Assembly (NCBI GenBank): GCA_951813615.1 | Contig: OX638377.1 | Span: 2,170,001 to 2,234,000, forward strand | Length of the DNA stretch: 64,000 nt | Source: an uncultured Latescibacterota bacterium | GTDB taxonomy: Bacteria > Latescibacterota > UBA2968 > UBA8231 | Reading direction: 5' to 3' | Part shown: positions 52,816 through 61,163 of the stretch, piece by piece | How the letters are laid out: every line of letters begins with the position of its first letter | Numbering within the stretch: position 1 is the stretch's first letter | Position numbers and translations under genes: made by a program | Notes under the pieces: generated by a model | What the model was told of the DNA's origin: nothing | The model's input: the letters and a program-made list of their open reading frames with translations, nothing else | The model's database searches: none

Positions 52816-53181
52816 ATGTCGGCGCTTACTACAATACATAAGGTACACGGGGCGGTCGTCTGCGCCGTATTAATCGGAGGCTGTGCGTTGATCGCCGCGC
52901 CGGCTACATCCCCAGAACCCTCGCCCAAAACCGCGCAGCTTTTGGCCGCTGGCGGCTATGTGGAGGCGCACCTGATGCGCCGCTTTGCCGAGGGGCGCTT
53001 GTTAGTGCGGTTGCCGGACAGGACCGTCTGGATGCTCGACCCTAAAGAACATTGCTCTTGGTGCTGGATCTACGTCGGTAAGACGGTGTGGGTCAAGCTG
53101 GGCAAGCACTCGGCCACGCTCCTCAACCCCAAGGGCGAGACAGCCGAGTGTTGGAACGGCGGGCAGACGAGCGAGTACTAA
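52816..53181 (+). CDS. Small lipoprotein of unknown function
   Basis: A 121-residue protein with hydrophobic segment GAVVCAVLIGGCALIAAP and lipobox LIGGC, then a Pro/Ser/Thr-rich linker TSPEPSPKTAQ. The C-terminal half contains EHCSWCWIYVGKTVWVKLG and a later Cys (AECWNG), three Cys that could form a disulfide. No family recognised. ATG at 52816 follows GAGGGGAAG. Single gene, ending one base before the convergent D-aminoacylase-type gene's stop codon, so no terminator can lie between them. Confidence 0.6.
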   Translation: MSALTTIHKVHGAVVCAVLIGGCALIAAPATSPEPSPKTAQLLAAGGYVEAHLMRRFAEGRLLVRLPDRTVWMLDPKEHCSWCWIYVGKTVWVKLGKHSATLLNPKGETAECWNGGQTSEY

Positions 53182-54750
53182 TCAGGCTTTGAACTTCAGA
53201 TAGCGACCCGGCCAAGTCGGCCCCAAGTCTTCAATTGCGTCTCCGTTGCGGACGATGGGAACTCCATTGACGAGGACGTGCTCGACGCCGACCGAGTACT
53301 GGTGAGGATCGGCGTAGGTAGCGCGATCCGCAACAGTCGCCGCGTCAAAGACGACCAAGTCCGCGTAGAATCCCTCGACGATTTGCCCCCGTTGTGTCAG
53401 CCCAAACCGCGATGCCGGGTGGGCGCTTAGTTTGTACACTGCGTCTTCGAGCGAGAAGAGCTTGTGGTCGCGCACGCAAGGTCCCAACAGACGCGCGGCC
53501 GATCCGTATAAACGCGGGTGCACTGCGCCGTCGGGGAAGTAAATCCCATCGCTGCCCAGCATGTATTTTTCGTGTGACAGGAAGGGATGCACCAAGGCGT
53601 CGTCGCCGTGGTGGAATACGAGGAGGACCGCCAAGTTTTCTTCGATCAGCAGGTCGCAGAGCGCGTCGGCCGGGGGTGCGTCGGCCTGTTGGACGTATTC
53701 TTCTATGGTGCGACCGATGAAGCGGGCGTTGTCTCGTCCGGGCAGCCAGGCAATGGTCATCTGGTCGAGGGGGTTGGCATAGCGGTCTAGGACGCGGGCG
53801 AAGCGGCGGCGGATCGCGGGATCGTTGAGTTTGGGCAAGACGCCCAATGGACCGTCCTCCCACACCTCATAGGGCAACATGAAGTTGAGCATGGTCGAGC
53901 CGGGCAGATACGGATACACGTCGAAGCTGAAGTCCACCTCGTTGACCGCGACTTGATCTACATACGACAGTAGTTCGTCGATCTGCTGGGGGGAGGTGCC
54001 TTTGAAGTGGGAAATGTGGACCGGGACGCCGGCGCGCCGGCCGATTTCGACGGCTTCCTGCACGCCGGCGAGGGTGCCCTTTTTGTAGCGCACGTGGGTG
54101 GCGTAGAGGCCCTGTTGGGCCGCCATGGCGGTGCAGGCTTCGACGAGTTCGTCGGTGGTGGCAAAGCATTCGGCTATGTAGTCGAGTCCGGTTGAAATGC
54201 CGACCGCGCCTTCGGCCATGCCACGCTCGACTCCGGCGAGAATCTCTTCCATCTGCACGTCGTCGGGGACGCGGCGATCCCAGCCGCAAGCCATGGCCCG
54301 CAGATGGGCGTAAGGGAGGTGGGTGATGGTGTTTTGCGCGGTGTGGCCGTCGAGTAGCTGCATGTAATCGGCGAGGCTCTCCCAGCCTGAGTAGTGGCTT
54401 TGCATCAGGCCGTTGAGGGCGCGCATGTAGTAGAGCCAGTGGGCGCGGGTGGTGGCGTCAACCGGGGCGTAGGAGATGCCGTCGGCCATGAGGACTTCAG
54501 TGGTAAAGCCCTGGAGGGTCTTGGGAAGGAAGTTGGGCTTTTGCAAGAGCCAGCCATCGGAGTGGTTGTGGACATCGACAAAGCCCGGGGCGACGATTTT
54601 GCCTTGGGCGTCGATGCTGTGCTGTGATTCGGTGTCGCTGAGGTTGCCGATGGCTGCGATGCGGTCGGCGCGGAGGCCGACATCGGCGGGATAGCGGTCG
54701 GCGCGGGTGCCGTCGATGACGGTACCGTTGCGAATGATCAGGTCGAACAA
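53182..54750 (-). CDS. N-acyl-D-amino-acid deacylase family amidohydrolase
   Basis: A 522-residue amidohydrolase. FDLIIRNGTVIDGTRADRY is the usual opening and GFVDVHNHSDGW the HxH metal pair. GISTGLDYIAE, LYATHVRYKKGTL and VPVHISHFKG hold further His ligands. MLGSDGIYFPDG carries the catalytic Asp, and HPASRFGLTQRG is the C-terminal signature. The metal-ligand Cys of characterised D-aminoacylases (in a GNCG-like motif) is not evident; the corresponding stretch reads TTEVLMADGISYAPV. Reaction expected: removal of an N-acyl group from a D-amino acid or a related ring opening. It pairs conceptually with the DadA-like enzyme at the left end, but they are 52 kb apart. Confidence 0.85.
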   Translation of the reverse strand: MFDLIIRNGTVIDGTRADRYPADVGLRADRIAAIGNLSDTESQHSIDAQGKIVAPGFVDVHNHSDGWLLQKPNFLPKTLQGFTTEVLMADGISYAPVDATTRAHWLYYMRALNGLMQSHYSGWESLADYMQLLDGHTAQNTITHLPYAHLRAMACGWDRRVPDDVQMEEILAGVERGMAEGAVGISTGLDYIAECFATTDELVEACTAMAAQQGLYATHVRYKKGTLAGVQEAVEIGRRAGVPVHISHFKGTSPQQIDELLSYVDQVAVNEVDFSFDVYPYLPGSTMLNFMLPYEVWEDGPLGVLPKLNDPAIRRRFARVLDRYANPLDQMTIAWLPGRDNARFIGRTIEEYVQQADAPPADALCDLLIEENLAVLLVFHHGDDALVHPFLSHEKYMLGSDGIYFPDGAVHPRLYGSAARLLGPCVRDHKLFSLEDAVYKLSAHPASRFGLTQRGQIVEGFYADLVVFDAATVADRATYADPHQYSVGVEHVLVNGVPIVRNGDAIEDLGPTWPGRYLKFKA

Positions 54751-54906
54751 GACAGGGTCTCCTGGGGGTGAGATACAGCGCGGTCGTCGTTTTCTCTCAA
54801 ACTACCCCGAAAGGTATGGCGATATCAGTGGTGAGGGCAAACAAACGATGGATCGAGACGTGCCGATTTAGACCGACACTGGACGCGGCCGTTTTATCCG
54901 CCTCGT

Positions 54907-56016
54907 TCAATTTTCGTGATCGGGTAGCTGATACTGCCAGTGATCCAGCGCGAACTGCCATTCCCGATTGACCCGGTCGATGGTGAACTGGCTCAGCGAA
55001 AAGCGGTTTTTCCGATAGTCGGATAAGGTGCTGAGATAATCGCTTATGAAGCGTTGTGCCTGTTCCCAACCCGGCAGGGCCAACTCGGCGTAGATGCGTT
55101 CCATTTCGGCTAGCGGTTGCTGTTCGAGATCTTCAAAACGCACTTCTGTGAGGTTCCCATTTGGAATCAACACCCGATCTCGTAGGTACTGCTGCATCGT
55201 CGCCTTATAGGCATACAGGACGTATGCGTCCATATCTTCCGCGTCCATGGACTGGAGCTGATGAAGGGGGAGCAAGTTGCTAAACATGTGCATCGTTGAC
55301 TGATAGACGAGGTATGGGTTGCGCACGATGTGGATGAATTTTGCATCGGGGAACAGATGCAATAGGTGAGAAATCCGCCCGGTATTGGCCGGGCTTTTCA
55401 GCACCAGTCGCTGACCGTTGTTGTCTAAGGTGGCCTTGCGCAGGATTTCGAGATAGACGCGCTCCCATCGGGCTAGTTCGCTGGCTGTCAGCCCTTGCAT
55501 CAGGGTGTATTTTTTAAAATACGCGAGCGCCTGCTGCGGAAAGGACAGTGAGTATATGGTTGAGCGCTCGCATGTGTTGGCAATCGCTACTTCCTCTTCC
55601 TGTGGCATGTCCAAGGATACTTCGACGGAGTCCATGGGGCGGGTCACCGGCGTGGCCTTGGCCATTTGGCGTTTCAGCCAACCGCGCCCGATGAGAAAAA
55701 ATGTCGGTACGATGGCCTGAAAAGTTGAGATCGCGCCATGTTGTGGATCCTGCCACAGCAGGTTGTGTATATGCGTCGTGCCGCTGCGGGCAAATCCTAT
55801 AATGATGATCGGTGGTTTGTCGATGGTTGTCCGCGCCACGCGCCGTCCGTAGCGCAGTCGCTCGAGCAGGCGCAACGGAATGGCGAGGGTAGTGGGCAAC
55901 AGAATGCGCGCTAATGTACCCCAGTAGCGGGGTGCCACGCCGCCGTTTTCCCACAGTAGGTGCGCCCATGTCCGTAGGGGGGCCATAGTGGTAACGGGCT
56001 GATGGGTATCGGGCAT
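54907..56016 (-). CDS. Sulfotransferase-family protein (PAPS-dependent)
   Basis: A 369-residue sulfotransferase. PIIIIGFARSGTTHIHNLL is the 5'-phosphosulfate loop. HIVRNPYLVYQST is the 3'-phosphate-binding strand, and EVRFEDLEQQPLAEMERIYA the conserved RFEDL block. A hydrophobic stretch near residue 25-50 may associate with membrane, but no signal peptide is clear. ATG at 56016 with AAGGAAG upstream is chosen over the in-frame start at 56097, which would overlap the P450 gene. It begins 20 bases after the GPP34-P450 stop, so the two are one operon. Probable role: sulfation of a hydroxyl made by the P450 on a lipid or small molecule (inference). Confidence 0.85.
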   Translation of the reverse strand: MPDTHQPVTTMAPLRTWAHLLWENGGVAPRYWGTLARILLPTTLAIPLRLLERLRYGRRVARTTIDKPPIIIIGFARSGTTHIHNLLWQDPQHGAISTFQAIVPTFFLIGRGWLKRQMAKATPVTRPMDSVEVSLDMPQEEEVAIANTCERSTIYSLSFPQQALAYFKKYTLMQGLTASELARWERVYLEILRKATLDNNGQRLVLKSPANTGRISHLLHLFPDAKFIHIVRNPYLVYQSTMHMFSNLLPLHQLQSMDAEDMDAYVLYAYKATMQQYLRDRVLIPNGNLTEVRFEDLEQQPLAEMERIYAELALPGWEQAQRFISDYLSTLSDYRKNRFSLSQFTIDRVNREWQFALDHWQYQLPDHEN

Positions 56017-56035
56017 GGGAACTTCCTTTTTGCGG

Positions 56036-58018
56036 CTATTGGCGTCGGCGCACCATGCGAAATTTGAATGAGTTCTTGGGGTGAGGGGTAGGTACATTAT
56101 TGATTTTCAGTTTGTAACCGGGCGGATCAAGGGCCAGTTCGGTTTCATAGGCGATTGTCGCCAAGGTGATAGCGATCAACACTTCTGCAAAGCCACCGCC
56201 TAGGCAGCGATGCACGCCCATGCCGAAGGGGGCATAAACCCCTGACTTTCGGTGCTCGGCCCGTTGTGTTGTGTAGCGTTCAATATCAAAACGCTCTGGA
56301 TCGGGAAAGTACTCGGGCAGACAGTGGGGTACTGAGGTCCCTACTATGACCCATTCGCCGGCCGGGATCTCATATCCCTCGAACTCAAACGAGTTGGCTA
56401 CCATGCGCGTCTGCGCGGGAGCCACCGGATACATACGCAGCGTTTCCATAGCAATGCGGTGTGTGACGTCGAGCTGCTTCAGCCTCTCCGCGGTCGGCGT
56501 TCCATCGCCGAAAAACGCGTCTGCCTCGGCGGTCATTCGCACGAGCAGATCTGGGTTTTTCAACAACTCGTAGAGCATGAAGGCGCAAATGCTGGCCGCT
56601 GTGTCGAGGCCGGCAATGAAAGGCCCCAAAACGGAAATTTTTAAATCTTTTTCAGATAGAAACTGGGGATCGGTGCGGTGTAGTTCGAGCAGGTCGTCAA
56701 TCATATCTGGGCGCTTGTTGCGGCGTTTTGCCGGTTCGTGGGCCGCAAGAACTTTTAAGTACAACTCATGTACCCGCTTGCGAGCGCGTTTTACCCGCGG
56801 CCGATTCATCATCAGTTTGGGATAATGATGCGTCAATCGGGTCGCCATCAGGGTCTCGACAAAGACGATCAGATCATCGATGTATTCCCGTGAAGAGACG
56901 CCAGTGATGATCACACCGAGTTGCTCGACAATAATGCGCTGGAAGGTATATTGAGCGGTAATCGCTTGGTTTTGCGGCCAGGCGGCGATTTCGCCTCGGG
57001 CAATACTGACAGCCTCGGCAAGTTGGCTTCCAATGCGTTTGCGCGAATATCCCGCGACCTGCACCTTGCGCAGCCGGAGGTGGTCGATGCTATCCATGCT
57101 GATGAGCGAGCGCATGGCACCCACTTCCGGATTGAAATCCCGCCAGAATTCGTACGAACGCAAATAGGTTTTGCCCATGTGCGCCATGAAGCGATTGGCC
57201 TTCGGGCCGGCTAGAACGGTGAAGCGACGATTGAATGCCCGCACCCGAAAGATCGGGCCTAATTCGACGTATTGCTTGGCGAAAAAGGCACGGATGTCGC
57301 CGGCCATGGCGAAGGCGTTGCCGACGAGCGACCACCCTCGGGCGTGGGGTATTTCTTGGAAGGAACGAGGGGGCGCGGAGGGCGCGGGATATTCAAAATC
57401 TTGGAGAGCCTTGGCGACCGATCTGCCGATCATGTCGAGCTGCTGCACCAGCTCGATCCGTTCTTGTACTTCGGCTAGTTCCTCCCGGGACAGAATGACA
57501 CCGAACGCGCCGCTGGCCGCCGTGAGACTGATGAGCATAATATCGTGCGGGTCTGGAATGTCACCGCTGAAAAGCACCCGCATAATGCGGGTCTGGACTT
57601 CCTCTACGGTGCTCCCATCGCGGGTTGGATAACGGCGGGAGCGCGACACCGAGCTCGACAGGGAGAAAAGCCCGTTGTCCTCGGATTCGAGAATGCCGCG
57701 TTCGACGAGCCGAGCAAGTGCCTTTTGGCGGATTTCTTCGCTCCGCTTGGCCGTTTGGGTGAGCCAATAGCTGATGTCGTGCCCCGCGGTGGACTGCGCG
57801 ATGTCGGCGAGGGTGGGGTCGAGCAAGTCGTCGCCAACCGATGCTGGATTGATGAGGATGAGCCGCTGAATATTTGTATCGATGCGGTCTTCCATGGCCA
57901 AATCCATCAATACGGCACCGGCGAGGATGATATCGAGGGAGTGTGCGCGGGGGGGGACAAAGTCGCCCCGCTCGTTGTTGAAGATCAGCAAGAGGATTTC
58001 TTCGGGAAATCTCAGCAT
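56036..58018 (-). CDS. GPP34 (GOLPH3-like)-cytochrome P450 fusion
   Basis: A 660-residue two-domain protein. Residues 1-215 match the GPP34 family: LRFPEEILLLIFNNERGDFV, LAGAVLMDLAMEDRI, SVGDDLLDPTLADIA, ALARLVERGILESEDNGLFS and DPHDIMLISLTAASGAFGVI. In eukaryotes this fold binds PI4P, and bacterial members may bind acidic lipids. Residues about 225-655 are a P450: I-helix AGLDTAAS (about 468), ExxR in METLRMYPVAPA (about 524) and heme loop FGMGVHRCLGG with Cys about 605. No N-terminal membrane anchor, so GPP34 may provide membrane attachment. ATG at 58018. A sulfotransferase follows in the operon. A 22-bp palindrome sits 39 bases upstream. Confidence 0.85.
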   Translation of the reverse strand: MLRFPEEILLLIFNNERGDFVPPRAHSLDIILAGAVLMDLAMEDRIDTNIQRLILINPASVGDDLLDPTLADIAQSTAGHDISYWLTQTAKRSEEIRQKALARLVERGILESEDNGLFSLSSSVSRSRRYPTRDGSTVEEVQTRIMRVLFSGDIPDPHDIMLISLTAASGAFGVILSREELAEVQERIELVQQLDMIGRSVAKALQDFEYPAPSAPPRSFQEIPHARGWSLVGNAFAMAGDIRAFFAKQYVELGPIFRVRAFNRRFTVLAGPKANRFMAHMGKTYLRSYEFWRDFNPEVGAMRSLISMDSIDHLRLRKVQVAGYSRKRIGSQLAEAVSIARGEIAAWPQNQAITAQYTFQRIIVEQLGVIITGVSSREYIDDLIVFVETLMATRLTHHYPKLMMNRPRVKRARKRVHELYLKVLAAHEPAKRRNKRPDMIDDLLELHRTDPQFLSEKDLKISVLGPFIAGLDTAASICAFMLYELLKNPDLLVRMTAEADAFFGDGTPTAERLKQLDVTHRIAMETLRMYPVAPAQTRMVANSFEFEGYEIPAGEWVIVGTSVPHCLPEYFPDPERFDIERYTTQRAEHRKSGVYAPFGMGVHRCLGGGFAEVLIAITLATIAYETELALDPPGYKLKINNVPTPHPKNSFKFRMVRRRQ

Positions 58019-58331
58019 GGTTGAGCATCTCTTTTGCGTTTTAGTAGCATATGCTTATAATGTAAAAATTTACATTATATGGTAAAACCATTCCCTGTGT
58101 CAAGACATGTTGATTTTGAGCTTGGCGATCAACTGGCAATCAAAGTGCGTGCTCAATATTGGACCCGAAAAACCAGCCTATCGAGCTTTTGCCCCTCTGC
58201 TTATCCCGAACTCACGTCTCTATAACTTTTCAAGGAGCGGCTTAAAAAGATGTATAGTACTTGCTTTTGCTTGAGCAAACGGGTCCTTTTTCGCATTTTA
58301 TCGCGGCCCATTTCACCGAAAGGAATCCTTC
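58019..58331. other. Regulatory intergenic region between divergent genes
   Basis: 313 bases, clearly AT-richer than the surroundings, separating the P450 gene (minus) from the amidohydrolase gene (plus). Besides the palindrome at 58057-58078 there is a long stretch without features (58080-58260) and an AT-rich zone GATGTATAGTACTTGCTTTT near 58250 that may hold the promoter of the plus-strand operon. No gene seen. Confidence 0.5.
58057..58078. promoter_or_regulatory. 22-bp perfect inverted repeat upstream of GPP34-P450 (candidate repressor operator)
   Basis: ATAATGTAAA-AA-TTTACATTAT: two perfect 10-bp arms with a 2-bp centre. The arrangement TAATGTAAA/TTTACATTA is characteristic of TetR-family operators. 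It begins 39 bases from the P450 start codon, a suitable operator position. No TetR gene is in the window, so the regulator is unknown and may be encoded elsewhere. Confidence 0.65.
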
Positions 58332-59156
58332 ATGCGCATTATCGACCCTCATGTCCACGTATGGATCAACGATCCGGCCTTTCCATGGCCGGCGGAAAAT
58401 CCCAACCCGCCCACCGAAGACCACACCGCGGAAGAGCTACTGGCGCTGATGGACGCCAACGGGGTGGAAAAGACCGTGCTAGTGCAGGTCATTCACTACC
58501 GCTGGGACAATAGCTATGTCGCCCACGTCATCAAGCAATATCCCGACCGCTTCATGGCTGTGGGACGGATCAATCCCGAGGACCCGGCCTCGCCCGACCA
58601 CATGTCGATGTGGACGGAGGAGCATGGCTTGCACGGGATGCGGCTCTCGCCGTCGCGGGATGCGAGCGGCGATTGGTTTAAGGGACCGGGGATGGACCCG
58701 ATTTTCTCCCGCGCCCAGGATTTGGGGATCCCGATGTTGATTTTAACTGGGGCGAGCCGGATGCCGGATCTGGCGCAGATTCTGGAACGCTACCCGGATG
58801 TGGATTGCTGCATCGACCACATGGCCAGCGCCCATCCCGACAATCCGGAGGAGCGGCAATTGCTGATGGATATGGCCCGCTATCCCCGCGTGTACGTCAA
58901 GATCAGCCACACTTGGTCGCTCTCCAAGCAGAGCTATCCCTGGGCCGATACGCACGGGATGGTCGAGGAAGTGTATCAGACCTTTGGGCCGCAGCGCATT
59001 ATGTGGGGCACGGATTGGCCGGTGTGCCTGTCGCTGGCCGAATACTCCCAGCCCTTGGCGGTGGTGCGCGACGAGATGAAGTTCATCGCGCCGGAAGATC
59101 TGGAGTGGGTGTTGGGCAAGACGGTGTTGAAGTTGTGGAATTTTGGGGAAGTGTAA
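58332..59156 (+). CDS. Amidohydrolase_2 family metal-dependent hydrolase
   Basis: A 274-residue TIM-barrel hydrolase of the group containing L-fuconolactonase, 4-sulfomuconolactonase and decarboxylases such as ACMSD. RIIDPHVHVWIND gives the HxH pair, CIDHMASAH a metal or catalytic His, VYVKISHTWSLSK the barrel strand, and IMWGTDWPV the conserved Asp. No signal peptide. ATG at 58332 follows GAAAGGAATCC. The next gene starts 1 base after its stop, so the two are cotranscribed. Lactone hydrolysis in sugar-acid catabolism is a reasonable guess beside an oxidoreductase. Confidence 0.85.
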   Translation: MRIIDPHVHVWINDPAFPWPAENPNPPTEDHTAEELLALMDANGVEKTVLVQVIHYRWDNSYVAHVIKQYPDRFMAVGRINPEDPASPDHMSMWTEEHGLHGMRLSPSRDASGDWFKGPGMDPIFSRAQDLGIPMLILTGASRMPDLAQILERYPDVDCCIDHMASAHPDNPEERQLLMDMARYPRVYVKISHTWSLSKQSYPWADTHGMVEEVYQTFGPQRIMWGTDWPVCLSLAEYSQPLAVVRDEMKFIAPEDLEWVLGKTVLKLWNFGEV

Positions 59157-59157
59157 G

Positions 59158-60024
59158 ATGCTGAACATCGGTATCGTCGGGGCGGAAAACAGCCACACGG
59201 CAGCTATCGCCAAGGTACTCAACGTCGAAAAAAGGGTGCGCGGAGTGCGGGTGACCCACGTGTGGGGCGAGACCGCTCAATACGCACAAGCTGCTGCTAC
59301 CGCCGGTCAAATCCCGTACATCGTCCGTACGCCCGAAGAGCTGATCGGTCAAGTCGATGGGGCGGTGGTCGATCACCGCCATGGCAAGGAACACCTGCCA
59401 GCGGCCCGGCCGCTGCTGGAGGCCAAAATCCCGCTTTTTATCGACAAGCCGTTTTGCTACCGCCAGGCCGAGGGGAAGCGCTTTTTGGCGCGGGCCGAGG
59501 AGTTGGGCGTGCCGGTCTGTTCTTTTTCGACGTTGCCCAAACAGGCTTCGTACCGGGCCTTTGCTAAAAAGATGCGTCAACTCGGCTCCATTCAGGCCGT
59601 GGTTTCTACTGGCTCCTGCGACATCAAGTCGAAGTGGGGCGGCGTCTTTTTTTACGGCATCCACCAAGTGGATATGGTGCTGCGTCTGCTCGGCACGGAC
59701 ATACGATGGGCCGAGATCCATCGCGGGGCCGGGGCCAACCACATGGCTATTCTCACCTACCGCGACGGCTGCGTAGCTACTCTGAACTTGGTGGGGGGCG
59801 CTGCGCCCGGTTTTCACCTGAGTGCCATCGGCGAAAAGGGCCGCATGGACGAGCAGATTACATTCGACGAAAGCTCGTATCTAAGCGGTATCCGCGATTT
59901 TTGCGCCATGTTCCGCACGGGCAAAACTGACGAGACTGTGCAGACCATGTTGGGGCCGGTGGCGGTGTTGGAGGCGTTGGAGAAGTCCCTGGTGAAAAAG
60001 AGCCGAGTGCGAGTGCAGCTATGA
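59158..60024 (+). CDS. Gfo/Idh/MocA-family oxidoreductase, short
   Basis: A 288-residue protein with the Rossmann start LNIGIVGAENSHTAAIAKVL, where AENSH replaces the usual GxGxxG. VDGAVVDHRHGKEHLPAARP and FIDKPFCYRQAEGK follow; the family's EKP is DKP here. The C-terminal domain is shortened relative to the usual 330-380 residues. ATG at 59158 is one base after the amidohydrolase stop. The stop TGA overlaps the ATG of the next gene (ATGA at 60021), an ATPase of conflict type, which is unexpected for a metabolic operon. Substrate probably a sugar derivative. Confidence 0.8.
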   Translation: MLNIGIVGAENSHTAAIAKVLNVEKRVRGVRVTHVWGETAQYAQAAATAGQIPYIVRTPEELIGQVDGAVVDHRHGKEHLPAARPLLEAKIPLFIDKPFCYRQAEGKRFLARAEELGVPVCSFSTLPKQASYRAFAKKMRQLGSIQAVVSTGSCDIKSKWGGVFFYGIHQVDMVLRLLGTDIRWAEIHRGAGANHMAILTYRDGCVATLNLVGGAAPGFHLSAIGEKGRMDEQITFDESSYLSGIRDFCAMFRTGKTDETVQTMLGPVAVLEALEKSLVKKSRVRVQL

Positions 60025-61163
60025 CCGAGAAAACCATTCGCAGACTGAAGATCGAAAACTTCAAGAGCATTGACTCTTTGGAAGTAAAGGGGCTTGCTCC
60101 CTTTACGGTATTCGCGGGAGCGAATGGCTCGGGCAAGAGCAATTTCTTTGATGCGCTGGACTTTGTCAGCCTCTTTGTACGCGGCGGGCTTGAAATCGCG
60201 CTGCGTGCGCATGGGGGCTTTGCAAATATCCAATCAAAGAGACGCGAAGGGGAAGATGCCAAAACGTTTAGCTTTGAGATTGAATGTGATCTTTTGGGAC
60301 AGCAGGAAGTTTACTATTCGTTGAGCATTGACTACCGTGACAGCGAACACGAAATCAAAGAATGCTTGAAGTTCAATGAGGAACAAGCTATTAAGCGAAA
60401 AGGGGACAAGGCAGAGATTGACGCCGTGGGAGAATGGTCCGTTGTAAGTGAAGATGAGGACTCGGACATCTATATCTATTCGGCTCTATGGGTTTATCAT
60501 CGAAATCATCCGCTTACCAAACTCCTGAGAAATTTGAATGTGTACCGAATTGATCCTACAGGTGCAAAGGAGTCGGATAAATCTGACTTTGATTCAACGC
60601 AATTGGGGAGCAAGGGAAATAATCTGGCGAGTGTCTGGCATCGTTTAGAGGGCGATGAAGCGATACGCGAAGAAATTCAGGACTGGATGGAAATGATTGT
60701 CCCAGGGATCGAGAATATCCAGACTGAACAGCAGAGACTGGATGGCAGAATCGCCCTGCTATTCAAGGAGGAAGGGACTGAGAAACCGTTCCCAGCTCAT
60801 CAAGTTTCAGACGGGACGAGGTACGCGCTCTGTTTGCTGGTCGCCGTTCTCGACGCGCCTTCAGGGTGTGGAATGACGTTGATTGAGGAGCCAGAAAGAG
60901 GGCTGCATCCCAAGGCAATCTACGAGCTGATAGATTTGATGCGGCAGCAGGCTTCGCCTGAAAATCCTATATGGTTGACTACCCATAGCGAGTCGGTTGT
61001 TCGGGTACTCAATCTCGGTGAACTCGTTCTTGTGGATAAGGTTGGAGGCCGCACCAGAATGAAGCCAGCCGATGCCGGGAACATCTCCCAAGAGGACTTG
61101 GCTCCGTTGGGCCTCGATGAAGCGTGGCTTTCGAACCTTCTGGCCGGGGGATTGCCATGGTGA
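60021..61163 (+). CDS. AAA ATPase, OLD/SMC-like, second two-gene cassette
   Basis: A 380-residue ATPase. RRLKIENFKSIDSLEVKGLA is the standard opening, Walker A is GANGSGKSNF and Walker B TLIEEPERGLHP. IWLTTHSESVVRVLNLGELV is the His switch strand. Length, motif order and gene order match the ATPase at 13321-14514, although overall sequence differs. ATG at 60021 overlaps the oxidoreductase stop by 4 bases, and its own stop overlaps the TOPRIM-like gene. Internal GC is lower than upstream metabolic genes, consistent with acquisition. Likely conflict or defence function (inference from family and pairing). Confidence 0.85.
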   Translation: MTEKTIRRLKIENFKSIDSLEVKGLAPFTVFAGANGSGKSNFFDALDFVSLFVRGGLEIALRAHGGFANIQSKRREGEDAKTFSFEIECDLLGQQEVYYSLSIDYRDSEHEIKECLKFNEEQAIKRKGDKAEIDAVGEWSVVSEDEDSDIYIYSALWVYHRNHPLTKLLRNLNVYRIDPTGAKESDKSDFDSTQLGSKGNNLASVWHRLEGDEAIREEIQDWMEMIVPGIENIQTEQQRLDGRIALLFKEEGTEKPFPAHQVSDGTRYALCLLVAVLDAPSGCGMTLIEEPERGLHPKAIYELIDLMRQQASPENPIWLTTHSESVVRVLNLGELVLVDKVGGRTRMKPADAGNISQEDLAPLGLDEAWLSNLLAGGLPW

